From NCBI GenBank assembly GCA_017965765.1, contig JAGCPJ010000065.1, positions 1 through 52,165 on the forward strand: a DNA stretch of 52,165 nt. Direction: 5' to 3'. This DNA comes from Bacteroidales bacterium (GTDB lineage Bacteria > Bacteroidota > Bacteroidia > Bacteroidales > F082). Each line of letters opens with the position of its first letter. Within the stretch, counting starts at the first letter, position 1. Made by a program: the position numbers and the translations under genes. The notes beneath the pieces were generated by a model. That model saw only the letters and a program-made list of their open reading frames with translations, was not told where the DNA came from and ran no database searches. Shown piece after piece: positions 32,418-40,365 of this stretch.

Positions 32418-33875
32418 ATGAGACGGTTTTTTCTCCTCATCACTGGTTTTCTGATTCTTTTTTCCGCCTGCCGGAAAGAAAACCCAATCAACACGGACCC
32501 AAGCCTCAAACTTTCCTTCTCCGCTGACACCGTGCTATTCGACACCGTATTCACCACCATCGGCTCTTCCATACATCAACTAAAGGTTTATAACAAGTAC
32601 GATGATGATTTGAATATCAGTGAAATACGACTATTCGGAGGAGAGCAATCCCGTTTCAAGCTCAACATGGACGGTGAGAGCGGCTGGGAGTTTCACGACA
32701 AGGTCATCACGGCCAACGACAGCCTTTTCACCTTCTTGAATGTGACCATCGACCCCAACGACCAAAGCAGCCCCTTTGTCGTTGAGGACAGCCTCCTTTT
32801 CGTCACCAACGGCAACCAGCAGATGGTCAAGTTGGTCGCTTGGGGACAAAACGCCCACTACATCATCGCCGACCGCAAGGTGCAGGGGCTGCCAAAATTC
32901 ATCATCGTTGCCGACAGTTTGGAAACCACCCATTGGTACAACGACCTCCCCTACGTCATCTATGGCTATGCGCTGATCAACTCGTACGGCACGTTGCACA
33001 TCCACGAGGGCGTGAGAATCTATATGCACGACCTGGGGTACGACGACCATTGCGGACTATTGTCTTGGAGCGATGGCCAGCTGATTATCGAAGGCACGGC
33101 CGAGAATCCCGTGACCATCCAGGGTGACCGCATGGAGCCTTACTTCAAGGATCAACCGGGACAGTGGGACCGCATCTGGCTCATGGACGGAAGGCCTGGA
33201 GGTGACCATATCATCAGTCATGCCATCCTACGTAACGCATTCGTTGGCATCCAGGCAGAATCCTTCCTAAAAGCGACGCAAGCGGCTTTGTATATCGACA
33301 ATACCGTGATTGAGAACAACACGGGTTGGGGAATCCTTGCCCGTAACTACGCCATCGGTGCGGATAACCTGGTCATCGACAACTGCGCAGGATACAACTT
33401 CGAGGCACAGATGGGCGGCTATTATGTTTTCCGCCATACCACCATGGGTAACTACTGGTGGCAGTCCCCGCGCACCACACCTTCCATGCTCTTCTCCAAC
33501 GTAGTCGAAGACCAAGACGGTGTTCAACATGAGATTCCTTTCCATTTCGAAATGGGCAACAGCATCGTTTACGGCTCTGCGGAGGATGAGTTCAAGACCG
33601 CCTTGAGAGGCAACGAGGTGGACACCACCTACCAGTTTGACCATTGCCTCATCCGAAGCCTGAAGCATCAATCCTCAGAGGCTTTCGTCAACTGCATCTT
33701 CAATCAAGACCCGATGTTTGTGGATTATCGCTCCTTCGACCTTCACCTCAGCGATGCGCTCTCTCCAGCGGTAGGTACTGGAAGCCCTGTCATCGGCGCT
33801 ATGGTTCCTTATGACATAGAAGGCAACAGCAGACTAGGCACCCCAGACCTGGGAGCCTATCAGCATAGAGATTAA
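32418..33875 (+). CDS. Surface or periplasmic lipoprotein with right-handed beta-helix-like region
   Basis: The 485-residue protein has a lipoprotein signal ending LFSAC (Cys18, then RKENP). Residues 25-150 look like a beta-sandwich (LSFSADTVLFDTVFTTIGSS, a start shared by many Bacteroidota lipoproteins). Residues 150-460 have repeated short strands (GTLHIHEGVRIYMHD, LIIEGTAENPVTIQGD, AILRNAFVGIQAE, YIDNTVIENNTGWGILARN) typical of parallel beta-helices. The DLGAYQHRD ending resembles choice-of-anchor/parallel beta-helix proteins. No catalytic motif was recognised. It is monocistronic and ends just before an inverted heptamer array. Confidence 0.85.
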   Translation: MRRFFLLITGFLILFSACRKENPINTDPSLKLSFSADTVLFDTVFTTIGSSIHQLKVYNKYDDDLNISEIRLFGGEQSRFKLNMDGESGWEFHDKVITANDSLFTFLNVTIDPNDQSSPFVVEDSLLFVTNGNQQMVKLVAWGQNAHYIIADRKVQGLPKFIIVADSLETTHWYNDLPYVIYGYALINSYGTLHIHEGVRIYMHDLGYDDHCGLLSWSDGQLIIEGTAENPVTIQGDRMEPYFKDQPGQWDRIWLMDGRPGGDHIISHAILRNAFVGIQAESFLKATQAALYIDNTVIENNTGWGILARNYAIGADNLVIDNCAGYNFEAQMGGYYVFRHTTMGNYWWQSPRTTPSMLFSNVVEDQDGVQHEIPFHFEMGNSIVYGSAEDEFKTALRGNEVDTTYQFDHCLIRSLKHQSSEAFVNCIFNQDPMFVDYRSFDLHLSDALSPAVGTGSPVIGAMVPYDIEGNSRLGTPDLGAYQHRD

Positions 33876-33880
33876 TTAAG

Positions 33881-33953
33881 AATTCGGAATGCGGAATGCG
33901 GAATTATTACCTCCGGAGGCCAATTCCGCATTCCGCATTCCGCATTCCGAATT
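33881..33953. repeat. Inverted pair of heptamer arrays (GCGGAAT / ATTCCGC)
   Basis: The left arm has TCGGAAT, GCGGAAT, GCGGAAT (33884-33904). The right arm has three ATTCCGC and one ATTCCGA (33923-33950). The 25 bases of the left arm are perfectly complementary to the last 25 of the right arm. Between them is a second palindrome, CCTCCGGAGG. The right arm runs into the stop codon of the LpxD-like gene. It is the whole spacer between two converging genes and may end transcription both ways, although no T-run is present. Confidence 0.92.
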
Positions 33954-34896
33954 AGTATTCCGGGTTTTTCTTGTAAAACTCTTGGAGGAATTCAGGCAAT
34001 TTGCGCATGGCGGCCTGTTCGCGCCATTGTTTGCGTACGTCTTGGGCGGGGACACCGAAGACTGCTTTACCGGGTTCGATGTTTTTGTCCACGGCTGAGG
34101 TGGCCAGCACCACAGCGCCTTCCCCGATGACCAAGTCTTTGTTGACACAGACACGGCCCCAGAGGATGACATCGTCCTCGATACGGGTCACGCCTGCAAT
34201 GGCCGCGTGGCTACCTATCAAGCAGTTGCGACCGATATAACTATCGTGACCTACCTGACAATGGTTATCCATCTTCGTACCTTTCCGGATCGTCGTGTCG
34301 GAAGTCACGCCCTTGTCGATACTGCACAAGGCGCCGATCTCGACATCGTCTTCGATCACCACCCGGCCGAACGACTCGAACTTCTTGTAGCTGTCCGACC
34401 TCCTTTGGAAATAATAGGCATCGGCACCGATGACGCTGCCCGAATGGATCACGACATTGTCGCCAACCACGCAATAGTCATAGATGGTGACATTGGGATG
34501 AATGACGCAGTTCTTCCCTATTTTGGCGTGGTTGCCCACAAACGAGCCCGGCATGATCACCGTCCCCTCCCCAATCTCAGCACTGGGACTGATGGCTTGG
34601 GTGCAAGACTCGATGGGACGGTAATGACGCATTGCCTTCAGGAACGCGTCGAAAGGATCGTCATGAATGAGCAAAGCCTTGCCCTCGGGACACTCCACGC
34701 GCTTGTTGATGAGCACGACGGTAGCAGCAGAGTTCAAGGCTTTGCCATAGTATTTCGGGTGATCCACAAACGTCACGTCACCCTGCTCCACCTTGTGAAT
34801 CTCGTTGAAGCCAGTGATCGGAAACTTGGGATCTCCGATGAATTCAGCGCCGATGAGTTCGGCGATTTGTTTTAATGTGGTTTTCTCGATTTTCAT
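33952..34896 (-). CDS. LpxD-like UDP-3-O-acyl-glucosamine N-acyltransferase
   Basis: The protein has 314 residues from the Met of MKIEKTTLKQ, whose A is the last base of the efp TGA (TGATG). An N-terminal substrate-binding domain (1-95) is followed by left-handed beta-helix hexapeptide repeats (about 100-265, for example AEIGEGTVIMPGSFVGNHAKIG) and a C-terminal helix. DNHCQVGHDSYIG holds the His expected for LpxD catalysis. LpxD adds the N-linked acyl chain in lipid A synthesis. Bacteroidota often carry two LpxD-like genes, one linked to efp as here. Whether this copy acts in lipid A or on another sugar is open. Confidence 0.87.
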   Translation of the reverse strand: MKIEKTTLKQIAELIGAEFIGDPKFPITGFNEIHKVEQGDVTFVDHPKYYGKALNSAATVVLINKRVECPEGKALLIHDDPFDAFLKAMRHYRPIESCTQAISPSAEIGEGTVIMPGSFVGNHAKIGKNCVIHPNVTIYDYCVVGDNVVIHSGSVIGADAYYFQRRSDSYKKFESFGRVVIEDDVEIGALCSIDKGVTSDTTIRKGTKMDNHCQVGHDSYIGRNCLIGSHAAIAGVTRIEDDVILWGRVCVNKDLVIGEGAVVLATSAVDKNIEPGKAVFGVPAQDVRKQWREQAAMRKLPEFLQEFYKKNPEY

Positions 34897-35459
34897 CAGG
34901 CTTTCACTCGCTCGCAATATTCACCGGTGCGCGTGTCAACTCTGATCAGGTCATCCGTATTGATGAACAACGGCACTCTTACCATAGCGCCGGTCTCAAC
35001 GGTGGCTTCCTTCATGGCATTGGTGGCGGTGTTGCCCTTTTCGCCAGGCTCAGTATAGGTCACCTGAAGCACGGTCTTCACTGGCATTTCAGCGTACAGG
35101 ATGGTCTCGGTGGAGGCATCGACGACGACATCGACGATGTCGTTTTCCTTCATGAACTTCACGCCCGTGATATTGTCTTCGGCGATCGGGATCTGGTCAT
35201 AGGTCTCGGTATGCATGAAGATGAAGTCTTCACCTTCCTTGTAGAGATACTGGTACGGACGATGTTCCACACGGACTTCTTCCAGTTTCACACCGATGTC
35301 GAATCTCTTTTCAAGCACGTTACCGCTGAGCACATCTTTCAGCTTGATACGCATGATTGTGTTGCCCTTACCAGGCTTAACATGTTGGAAGTCAATGCAG
35401 AAATAAATCTTACCATCCATACGGATTGCACTTCCGATCTTTACATCTTGACTAAGCAT
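34896..35459 (-). CDS. efp: Translation elongation factor P
   Basis: EF-P enters the ribosomal E site and rescues stalling at polyproline. The 187-residue protein has the three-domain sequence, with the modified-residue loop FQHVKPGKGNT placing Lys31 at the tip, and the C-terminal VETGAMVRVPLFINTDDLIRVDTRTGEYCERV block. Relatives have Pro or Ala after KGN; Asn-Thr here is a small variation. It is first in a two-gene unit with the LpxD-like gene. A TAatTTTG box lies 46 bases upstream. Confidence 0.97.
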   Translation of the reverse strand: MLSQDVKIGSAIRMDGKIYFCIDFQHVKPGKGNTIMRIKLKDVLSGNVLEKRFDIGVKLEEVRVEHRPYQYLYKEGEDFIFMHTETYDQIPIAEDNITGVKFMKENDIVDVVVDASTETILYAEMPVKTVLQVTYTEPGEKGNTATNAMKEATVETGAMVRVPLFINTDDLIRVDTRTGEYCERVKA

Positions 35460-35505
35460 AGTATTATTTCAGTTTTTAAAATGATAATTTGATGATTTAA
35501 AGGGG

Positions 35506-35513
35506 CAAAATTA
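35506..35513 (-). promoter_or_regulatory. -7 box of efp
   Basis: Minus-strand TAatTTTG between the recF-operon terminator and efp. No clear -33 element was seen. Confidence 0.5.
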
Positions 35514-35543
35514 AGAAAAAAGATTGAAAACTAGTATTCTTTT

Positions 35544-35568
35544 AAAAAAAATGGAGGTACAACCCTCC
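35544..35568 (-). terminator. Rho-independent terminator of the porQ-recF-DUF721 run
   Basis: On the minus strand GGAGG and CCTCC pair around a 6-base loop, followed by A and eight T. It starts 17 bases after the DUF721 stop codon. Confidence 0.8.
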
Positions 35569-35584
35569 TCCCGTCGGCTCCCCA

Positions 35585-35875
35585 TTACCTGAAAACGATG
35601 TTGGAAAGCAGGTCGTAGCCCACCAGGGCATTGAGGTTTTTGCACAGCAGCGACTTGGAATAACTCAACTCGGTACGGAGGCTGTCGGAAACGATTTTCA
35701 CATAAAGCACACCTTCTTTTATATAAAGCTCCCTCGAGTACTGCGCGATGAAAGGTCCCACCACGCCATTCCAACCGTTGATGATCCGCTGCTCATCAAG
35801 ATACGACGAACCCTTGTGCTCTTCATAGAAAGCCTTGATCAATTCCCCCACCGTGTTTTGATTCGGATCACTCAT
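35585..35875 (-). CDS. DUF721 (DciA-like) protein
   Basis: The 96-residue protein has the DUF721 fold: GELIKAFYEEHKGSSYLDEQRIINGWNGVVGPFIAQYSRELYIKEGVLYVKI, with the conserved W-x-x-VVG, and then SLRTELSYSKSLLCKNLN. The family includes DciA, a loader of the replicative helicase in many bacteria, and is usually linked to replication or repair genes. The start chosen is the Met of MSDPNQN, which overlaps the recF stop by 8 bases. A terminator follows. Confidence 0.88.
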   Translation of the reverse strand: MSDPNQNTVGELIKAFYEEHKGSSYLDEQRIINGWNGVVGPFIAQYSRELYIKEGVLYVKIVSDSLRTELSYSKSLLCKNLNALVGYDLLSNIVFR

Positions 35876-36983
35876 TATACATCGCTTTGACATGCCCCGA
35901 GTCCACCTCGAAGATCTTATGATTGATATTGGTATCGTCGAACAGACGTTCTATTCGCTGTTGCTGGGTATCCGTGATAAACACCTGCCCAAAATGGTTG
36001 TCACCCACCAGCCGCACCAGTTTCTTCACCCGTTGGTCGTCCAGCTTGTCAAAGATATCATCCAATAGCAATATGGGCTTGTACCCAATCTTTTGGTAGT
36101 TGTATTCAAATTGGGCCAGACGGATGGACACGACGAACGACTTTTGCTGGCCTTGCGAGCCGAACTTCTTCAACGGATGACCGTCCAAGCAGAACTCCAG
36201 ATCGTCCTTATGGATACCCACGTTGGTGTAGCACGAGTAACTGTCCTGTGGTAGGCTTTCCTCGAGCAGCTGCGCCAAGGGCTTTTGGTCCAATTTCGAG
36301 GAATAGGTCACTTCCACCTGTTCGCGCCCACCGGAGACCACCTCATAATAGTGCTGGAAAATCGGATGGAATTCTTCCAGGAAGGTATGGCGTTTCTTAT
36401 GGATCTCTGTGGCACAACCGCAGAGCTGCTCGTCCCAAAGTTGCAGCAGCGCCCTGTCGAAATGCCTGCTGTCGGCAAACTGCCGCAGCTGCATGTTGCG
36501 TTGCAACAGCGCACGGTTGTATTTCAGCAGGGCATTAAGGTATTGCGGGTCAAACTGGGAGATCACTCCATCGATAAACTTCCTCCGCAACTCGCTACCA
36601 TCATTGATCAGGTCGCGGTCGTATGGCGAGATCATCACCAACGGAAACTTCCCGATATGATCCGAAAGACGATCGTATTCTTTCTTGTTGAATTTGAACG
36701 ACTTCTTGGAATCCCGTTTCTGGACGCAGGACACCGACTCGTTTTCTTTGTCGTCGAAGCTATACGTTCCATGGATGCTGAAGAAGTCCTGATCGTGACG
36801 GATGTTCTGCTTATCGACTGAGCTGAAAAAACTCTTGCAGAAAGAAAGGTAATAGATGGAATCGAGGATGTTGGTCTTGCCTGCCCCGTTGAGGCCCACA
36901 AAACAATTCAATTTCTCCGAAAACACCAATTCGGCGGATTCGCAGTTCTTGAAGTTGGCCAATCTCAATTCCTTCAGATACAT
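35868..36983 (-). CDS. recF: DNA replication and repair protein RecF
   Basis: RecF is an SMC-like ATPase that, with RecO and RecR, loads RecA at gaps. The 371-residue protein has Walker A (FVGLNGAGKTNILDSIYYL, about 28-46), the ABC-type signature near FGSQGQQKSFVVSIRLAQ and Walker B (ILLLDDIFDKLDDQR, about 308-322). Length is normal. It lies between porQ (stop immediately upstream) and DUF721 (8-base overlap). Confidence 0.97.
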   Translation of the reverse strand: MYLKELRLANFKNCESAELVFSEKLNCFVGLNGAGKTNILDSIYYLSFCKSFFSSVDKQNIRHDQDFFSIHGTYSFDDKENESVSCVQKRDSKKSFKFNKKEYDRLSDHIGKFPLVMISPYDRDLINDGSELRRKFIDGVISQFDPQYLNALLKYNRALLQRNMQLRQFADSRHFDRALLQLWDEQLCGCATEIHKKRHTFLEEFHPIFQHYYEVVSGGREQVEVTYSSKLDQKPLAQLLEESLPQDSYSCYTNVGIHKDDLEFCLDGHPLKKFGSQGQQKSFVVSIRLAQFEYNYQKIGYKPILLLDDIFDKLDDQRVKKLVRLVGDNHFGQVFITDTQQQRIERLFDDTNINHKIFEVDSGHVKAMYNE

Positions 36984-38015
36984 TTAGAACTTGTTGAGAT
37001 CCATGCTGATGGTAAGGTAATTCGGAGAGGCTGTGATGGACTGGCGGGAGCGCGCATAGCTGATTTCGAACATCTTGACCTTAACGGCGACACCGACAGA
37101 GAAGCCCACCAAGGTACGGTCTTTCGGGACATCCATGGCGTAACGTTGTCCGTAATCAAACGCCGAACGCAATGCGATGTTTTTGCCCAAGGCCAGTTCC
37201 CCGCCAACGACAAAGTGACATGCCAGGTTCCTGGCAAAACGGGCCACTGCGTTTTCCGGGGTAAACTCACCGGTAAGCGGGTTGGTATGCTGTTCGATAT
37301 AGACGGGGGTCATCAGCAGTTTGTTCCATCGCTGGATGTCGTCATACCAAAGCATCACTGTCAGCGGAAGATGGTCTAGTTTCTTGGAAGCGCCAAAATC
37401 CATGGAAAAAGGAAGTCGGCTGCCATGGTAGTCAAAGTTGTTGAACAGCTCCACGCCCAGGTTGCGCGCTGTAAGGGCAAACACCCAGCCGTTGTCGGCG
37501 AGGTATGAGCCAGCGACATCTACGGCGAGGGCACCGCCGGAGTACGACTCATATTGATGTCCCGCATACTTGAGTGCGGCACCGATGCGCCAGTTGGGGG
37601 TAAGTTGTCGTCCCCAACCGAGGGTGGCGGCATAGTCGGAACAAGAGAATTCTCCTGTCTGCACCCCTCCTTCCGAAGTCTCTACAAAACGGCCATAGTT
37701 GAAATACTGCACCGTCCCTACGAAACTTCCCAGTTTTTCAAAGGTACGGGAATACTGCGCCGTGACATAGTTGATATCCGTAAAATAGTCAACGTATGAC
37801 AGGCTTAACTTGTTGTGCATGGTAGCGTCGATGGCCGATGGGTTGAAGGTAGATACCTCGATATTGCCATCAGCCAGTGGCAAAGGCAGTCCGCCCAATG
37901 CAGCCACTCTCGCAGAATTGGAAGCGCGGAGGAAAGAATAGGTGCCGTTGGCCTGTTGCGCCGAAGCTCCCAAAGCCATCACGAATACCAATAATGTGAT
38001 AATGTATCTTCTCAT
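36984..38015 (-). CDS. porQ: Type IX secretion system protein PorQ
   Basis: The 343-residue outer-membrane barrel has a signal peptide (about 1-19, ASAQ), followed by GTYSFLRASNSARVAALGG, a typical PorV/PorQ-family start, and strand pairs throughout, for example VGTVQYFNYGRFVETSEGG. In Porphyromonas PorQ works with PorU, PorV and PorZ in the attachment complex that cleaves T9SS C-terminal signals and attaches cargo. Two cargo-like proteases are in this window. The ATG at 38015 was chosen because the longer frame only translates the heptamer repeat. recF starts on the next base after its stop. Confidence 0.9.
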   Translation of the reverse strand: MRRYIITLLVFVMALGASAQQANGTYSFLRASNSARVAALGGLPLPLADGNIEVSTFNPSAIDATMHNKLSLSYVDYFTDINYVTAQYSRTFEKLGSFVGTVQYFNYGRFVETSEGGVQTGEFSCSDYAATLGWGRQLTPNWRIGAALKYAGHQYESYSGGALAVDVAGSYLADNGWVFALTARNLGVELFNNFDYHGSRLPFSMDFGASKKLDHLPLTVMLWYDDIQRWNKLLMTPVYIEQHTNPLTGEFTPENAVARFARNLACHFVVGGELALGKNIALRSAFDYGQRYAMDVPKDRTLVGFSVGVAVKVKMFEISYARSRQSITASPNYLTISMDLNKF

Positions 38016-38025
38016 AATATTAACT

Positions 38026-38060
38026 TTCCGTTTTCCGTTTTCCGTTCTCCGTTCTCCGTT
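38026..38060. repeat. Five tandem 7-bp units (TTCCGTT / CTCCGTT)
   Basis: Three TTCCGTT and two CTCCGTT units follow without gaps and end on the first base of the nusB stop codon as read on the plus strand. The array fills most of the 44-base spacer between nusB and porQ. On the minus strand the unit is AACGGAA/AACGGAG. Confidence 0.93.
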
Positions 38061-39019
38061 CACGCCAGTCCTCTCCCAGTTTTCACGATCTTTCCTTGTT
38101 CTTTCAGTTGTCCGGAGAGCTTGTCCAGCAAGCCATTGACAAACCTATGGCTTTCAGCGGTGCTGAAATACTTGGAGAGCTCGATATATTCATTGATGGT
38201 GACCTTTGTGGGAATGTCTTTGCACTGGCAGAACTCCGTCAAAGCCATGAAGATGATGATCTTGTCCATCAAAGCCACTCGGTCGTAGTCCCAATTGGAC
38301 AGGTTCGACTTGACGAGTTCCTGATATTCATCCGCATGGCGCAACGTTTCCCTGAAAAGCTTGACCACAAACTTCTTGTCATCGTTTTCAGCTTCATTCT
38401 CCGTCTTATATACCTCAGGAAGCTTGGTGTCGGCATCAAAACGTTCATCCATCTCGTTGATGAACTTCCAAAGCAGGAAGACGCCCAGCTGGTAGTCGGT
38501 ATTGTAAAGCAGGTTTTTATCGGAATAGTAATCCATCAGCACTTCGTCCTCGGCCATAAGGTTGTCGATGACATCGAGAATCAGTTTCTTGTCGTGAGCG
38601 AAGCTGTCCTTCTCGCTAGTCATATACTCTTGGTATTCCGGGCAAGCACGAAGGCGGTTGTAAAAACCACGAACGATATCCTCGCGATCGTTGGACCAAT
38701 CGATCTTGTACTTCTCTTGCAGCGACTTGAGATCGCGGTTGCTTTCCAAAACACCCAGCACACGATTGTCAACGAACTTGCGGTTGGGATGCAGATCTTC
38801 TTCTGTGGGGAAGTTCTTATGCATATTCTCCTCAATCCTTCGTTCAGCGAAATACTTCACCTCAACCCAAAATGACAACTGACGGAGGAATAAACCATAG
38901 AGGCTATCCACATTGTTGAGCAGACGACGTTCAGCTGCGGGCAAATCTGTTTCTCCAGCCTGGTGATACGCATAGATTTCTTGTAACACCTTGACTCTCA
39001 AGAACCTTCTGTTAAGCAT
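38060..39019 (-). CDS. nusB: Transcription antitermination factor NusB (long Bacteroidota form)
   Basis: The 319-residue protein, against about 140 in E. coli, begins MLNRRFLRVKVLQEIYAYHQ. Its C-terminal 130 residues carry the NusB core: FVVKLFRETLRHADEYQELVKSNLSNWDYDRVALMDKIIIFMALTEF and then TKVTINEYIELSKYFSTAESHRFVNGLLDKL. The N-terminal extra region is usual in this phylum. NusB with NusE/S10 binds boxA RNA in rRNA antitermination. The longer in-frame ATG (39055) overlaps a -7 box, so 39019 is the start. Confidence 0.95.
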   Translation of the reverse strand: MLNRRFLRVKVLQEIYAYHQAGETDLPAAERRLLNNVDSLYGLFLRQLSFWVEVKYFAERRIEENMHKNFPTEEDLHPNRKFVDNRVLGVLESNRDLKSLQEKYKIDWSNDREDIVRGFYNRLRACPEYQEYMTSEKDSFAHDKKLILDVIDNLMAEDEVLMDYYSDKNLLYNTDYQLGVFLLWKFINEMDERFDADTKLPEVYKTENEAENDDKKFVVKLFRETLRHADEYQELVKSNLSNWDYDRVALMDKIIIFMALTEFCQCKDIPTKVTINEYIELSKYFSTAESHRFVNGLLDKLSGQLKEQGKIVKTGRGLA

Positions 39020-39052
39020 AGGAACAATGAAATATACTTTGATACTAATCTG

Positions 39053-39060
39053 CAAATTTA
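39053..39060 (-). promoter_or_regulatory. -7 box of nusB
   Basis: Minus-strand TAaaTTTG 33 bases before the nusB ATG. The -33 element is not clear. Confidence 0.5.
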
Positions 39061-39104
39061 AGAAATTATTCTTTATTGAAGTGGATAAATCGAAAAATAA
39101 AAGT

Positions 39105-39112
39105 TATATTTG
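39105..39112 (+). promoter_or_regulatory. -7 box of the rubrerythrin gene
   Basis: TAtaTTTG 57 bases before the ATG at 39170, divergent from nusB. Confidence 0.55.
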
Positions 39113-39169
39113 CAGATTCAAAGTTCAAATTGTCAATTGTCAATCATTAACTCATAAAAGAAAACAAAC

Positions 39170-39715
39170 ATGAAGAAAAAATTCATTTGTCCCATCTGCG
39201 GATTTGTTTATGAAGGGGAAGAAGCCCCGGAACGTTGCCCTCAGTGCAGGCAGATTGTTGAATGGAAAGTCGTTGACGAAAACGCTGCCTTGAATTTCGT
39301 CACCGAGCATGTCATCGGCATCGCCAAGGACACAGGCGACGAGATGATCAAAGACCTCAACGCACAGTTTATGGGGGAAGCTACAGAGGTAGGCATGTAC
39401 CTGGCCATGAGCCGCCAAGCCGACCGCGAAGGCTATCCTGAGATCGCCGAGGCCTTCAAGCGCTATGCTTTCGAAGAGGCCGACCACGCTTCTCGCTTTG
39501 CTGAACTGCTGGGCGAGGTGGTTTGGGATACCAAGACCAACCTCTACAAGCGCATGATCGCCGAATGTGGCGCCTGCGAAGAGAAAATGCGCATCGCCCG
39601 TGTGGCCAAAGAACGCAACCTTGACGCCATCCACGACACCGTCCATGAGATGGCCAAAGACGAAGCCCGTCACGGCAAAGGCTTTGAAGGTCTGTACAAG
39701 AGATACTTTGGTTAA
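39170..39715 (+). CDS. Reverse-type rubrerythrin (peroxide-scavenging non-heme iron protein)
   Basis: The 181-residue protein has an N-terminal rubredoxin-like iron site (Cys7, Cys10, Cys23, Cys26 in [22 protein letters not shown]). A four-helix di-iron domain follows, with Glu residues and ExxH motifs ([33 protein letters not shown]). Having the rubredoxin part first is the reverse rubrerythrin order seen in anaerobes, where it acts as NAD(P)H-linked peroxidase. Ferritin follows after a heptamer repeat, so the pair handles peroxide and iron together. This supports an anaerobic or microaerophilic host. Confidence 0.95.
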   Translation: MKKKFICPICGFVYEGEEAPERCPQCRQIVEWKVVDENAALNFVTEHVIGIAKDTGDEMIKDLNAQFMGEATEVGMYLAMSRQADREGYPEIAEAFKRYAFEEADHASRFAELLGEVVWDTKTNLYKRMIAECGACEEKMRIARVAKERNLDAIHDTVHEMAKDEARHGKGFEGLYKRYFG

Positions 39716-39716
39716 T

Positions 39717-39744
39717 GCGGAATTCGGAATGCGGAATTCGGAAT
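39717..39744. repeat. Four tandem 7-bp units (GCGGAAT / TCGGAAT)
   Basis: Alternating GCGGAAT and TCGGAAT begin one base after the rubrerythrin stop and occupy half the spacer to ferritin. The same two unit types occur in the inverted array at 33881-33953. Confidence 0.92.
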
Positions 39745-39771
39745 TATTAACTACCTTAAACAAAGATAACT

Positions 39772-40284
39772 ATGATTAGCAAGAAATTAGCAAAAGCAAT
39801 CAACGACCAGATCAATGCAGAAATGTGGTCGGCATACCTTTACCTAAGCATGTCACAAGACCTCTACGCCAAAGGATTCAAAGGCATCGCTCATTGGTAC
39901 AAAGTTCAATTCCTTGAGGAGCAGGCTCACGCTGCCATCATGATCAACTACCTGCATTCACAGGACGAGAGAGTGGTGTTGGCTCCCATCGCCAAAGTCC
40001 AAACCAACTGGAAGACCATCCTCAGCATTTTCGAGGACACCTTGGCTCACGAGAAAAAGGTGACCGCCATGATCAACAACCTCTGCGACATCGCTGATGC
40101 TGATCACGACCGTGCTGCCGGCAACTTCCTCGCCTGGTTCATCGACGAGCAGGTGGAAGAAGAAGAAAACGCCCGCGACCTCATCGCCCAAGCCAAGATG
40201 ATCGGCGACCATATCGGTGGCATGATCATGCTCGACAAAGAGCTCGGCGCCCGCGAGTACCACACACCGGCTCCGCTGAAATAA
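39772..40284 (+). CDS. ftnA: Bacterial non-heme ferritin
   Basis: The 170-residue four-helix protein oxidises Fe(II) and stores iron in a 24-mer shell. Ferroxidase-type residues are visible: Glu in INAEMWSAYLYLSMS (about residue 17), EEQAHAAIM (Glu and His near 50-53), and later Glu/Gln in WFIDEQVEEEENARDLIAQ. It follows rubrerythrin at 56 bases. The stop codon is followed directly by a heptamer array and then a strong terminator. Confidence 0.96.
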   Translation: MISKKLAKAINDQINAEMWSAYLYLSMSQDLYAKGFKGIAHWYKVQFLEEQAHAAIMINYLHSQDERVVLAPIAKVQTNWKTILSIFEDTLAHEKKVTAMINNLCDIADADHDRAAGNFLAWFIDEQVEEEENARDLIAQAKMIGDHIGGMIMLDKELGAREYHTPAPLK

Positions 40285-40312
40285 ACGGAAAACGGAAAAT
40301 GGAAAACGGAAA
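40285..40312. repeat. Four tandem 7-bp units (ACGGAAA / ATGGAAA)
   Basis: Units ACGGAAA, ACGGAAA, ATGGAAA, ACGGAAA start on the base after the ferritin stop codon and stop just before the terminator hairpin. Confidence 0.92.
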
Positions 40313-40315
40313 ATT

Positions 40316-40345
40316 AAAAAAGCCTCGATTCCTCGAGGCTTTTTT
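40316..40345. terminator. Bidirectional terminator between ferritin and the subtilase
   Basis: AAAAAAGCCTCGA and TCGAGGCTTTTTT pair perfectly around TTCC. A-run and T-run on either side let it serve both converging genes. Confidence 0.92.
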
Positions 40346-40365
40346 ATGTCTTATCTAATTCTATA

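Noticed and set aside
33881-33953. Inverted repeats of an IS or MITE
   Set aside because: There is no transposase or target duplication, and the arms are tandem 7-mers like those at other sites rather than a transposon end.
38016-38063. A longer PorQ start (MNGERRTENGKRKVN)
   Set aside because: It is just the heptamer repeat translated, and it would place a charged stretch before the signal peptide.
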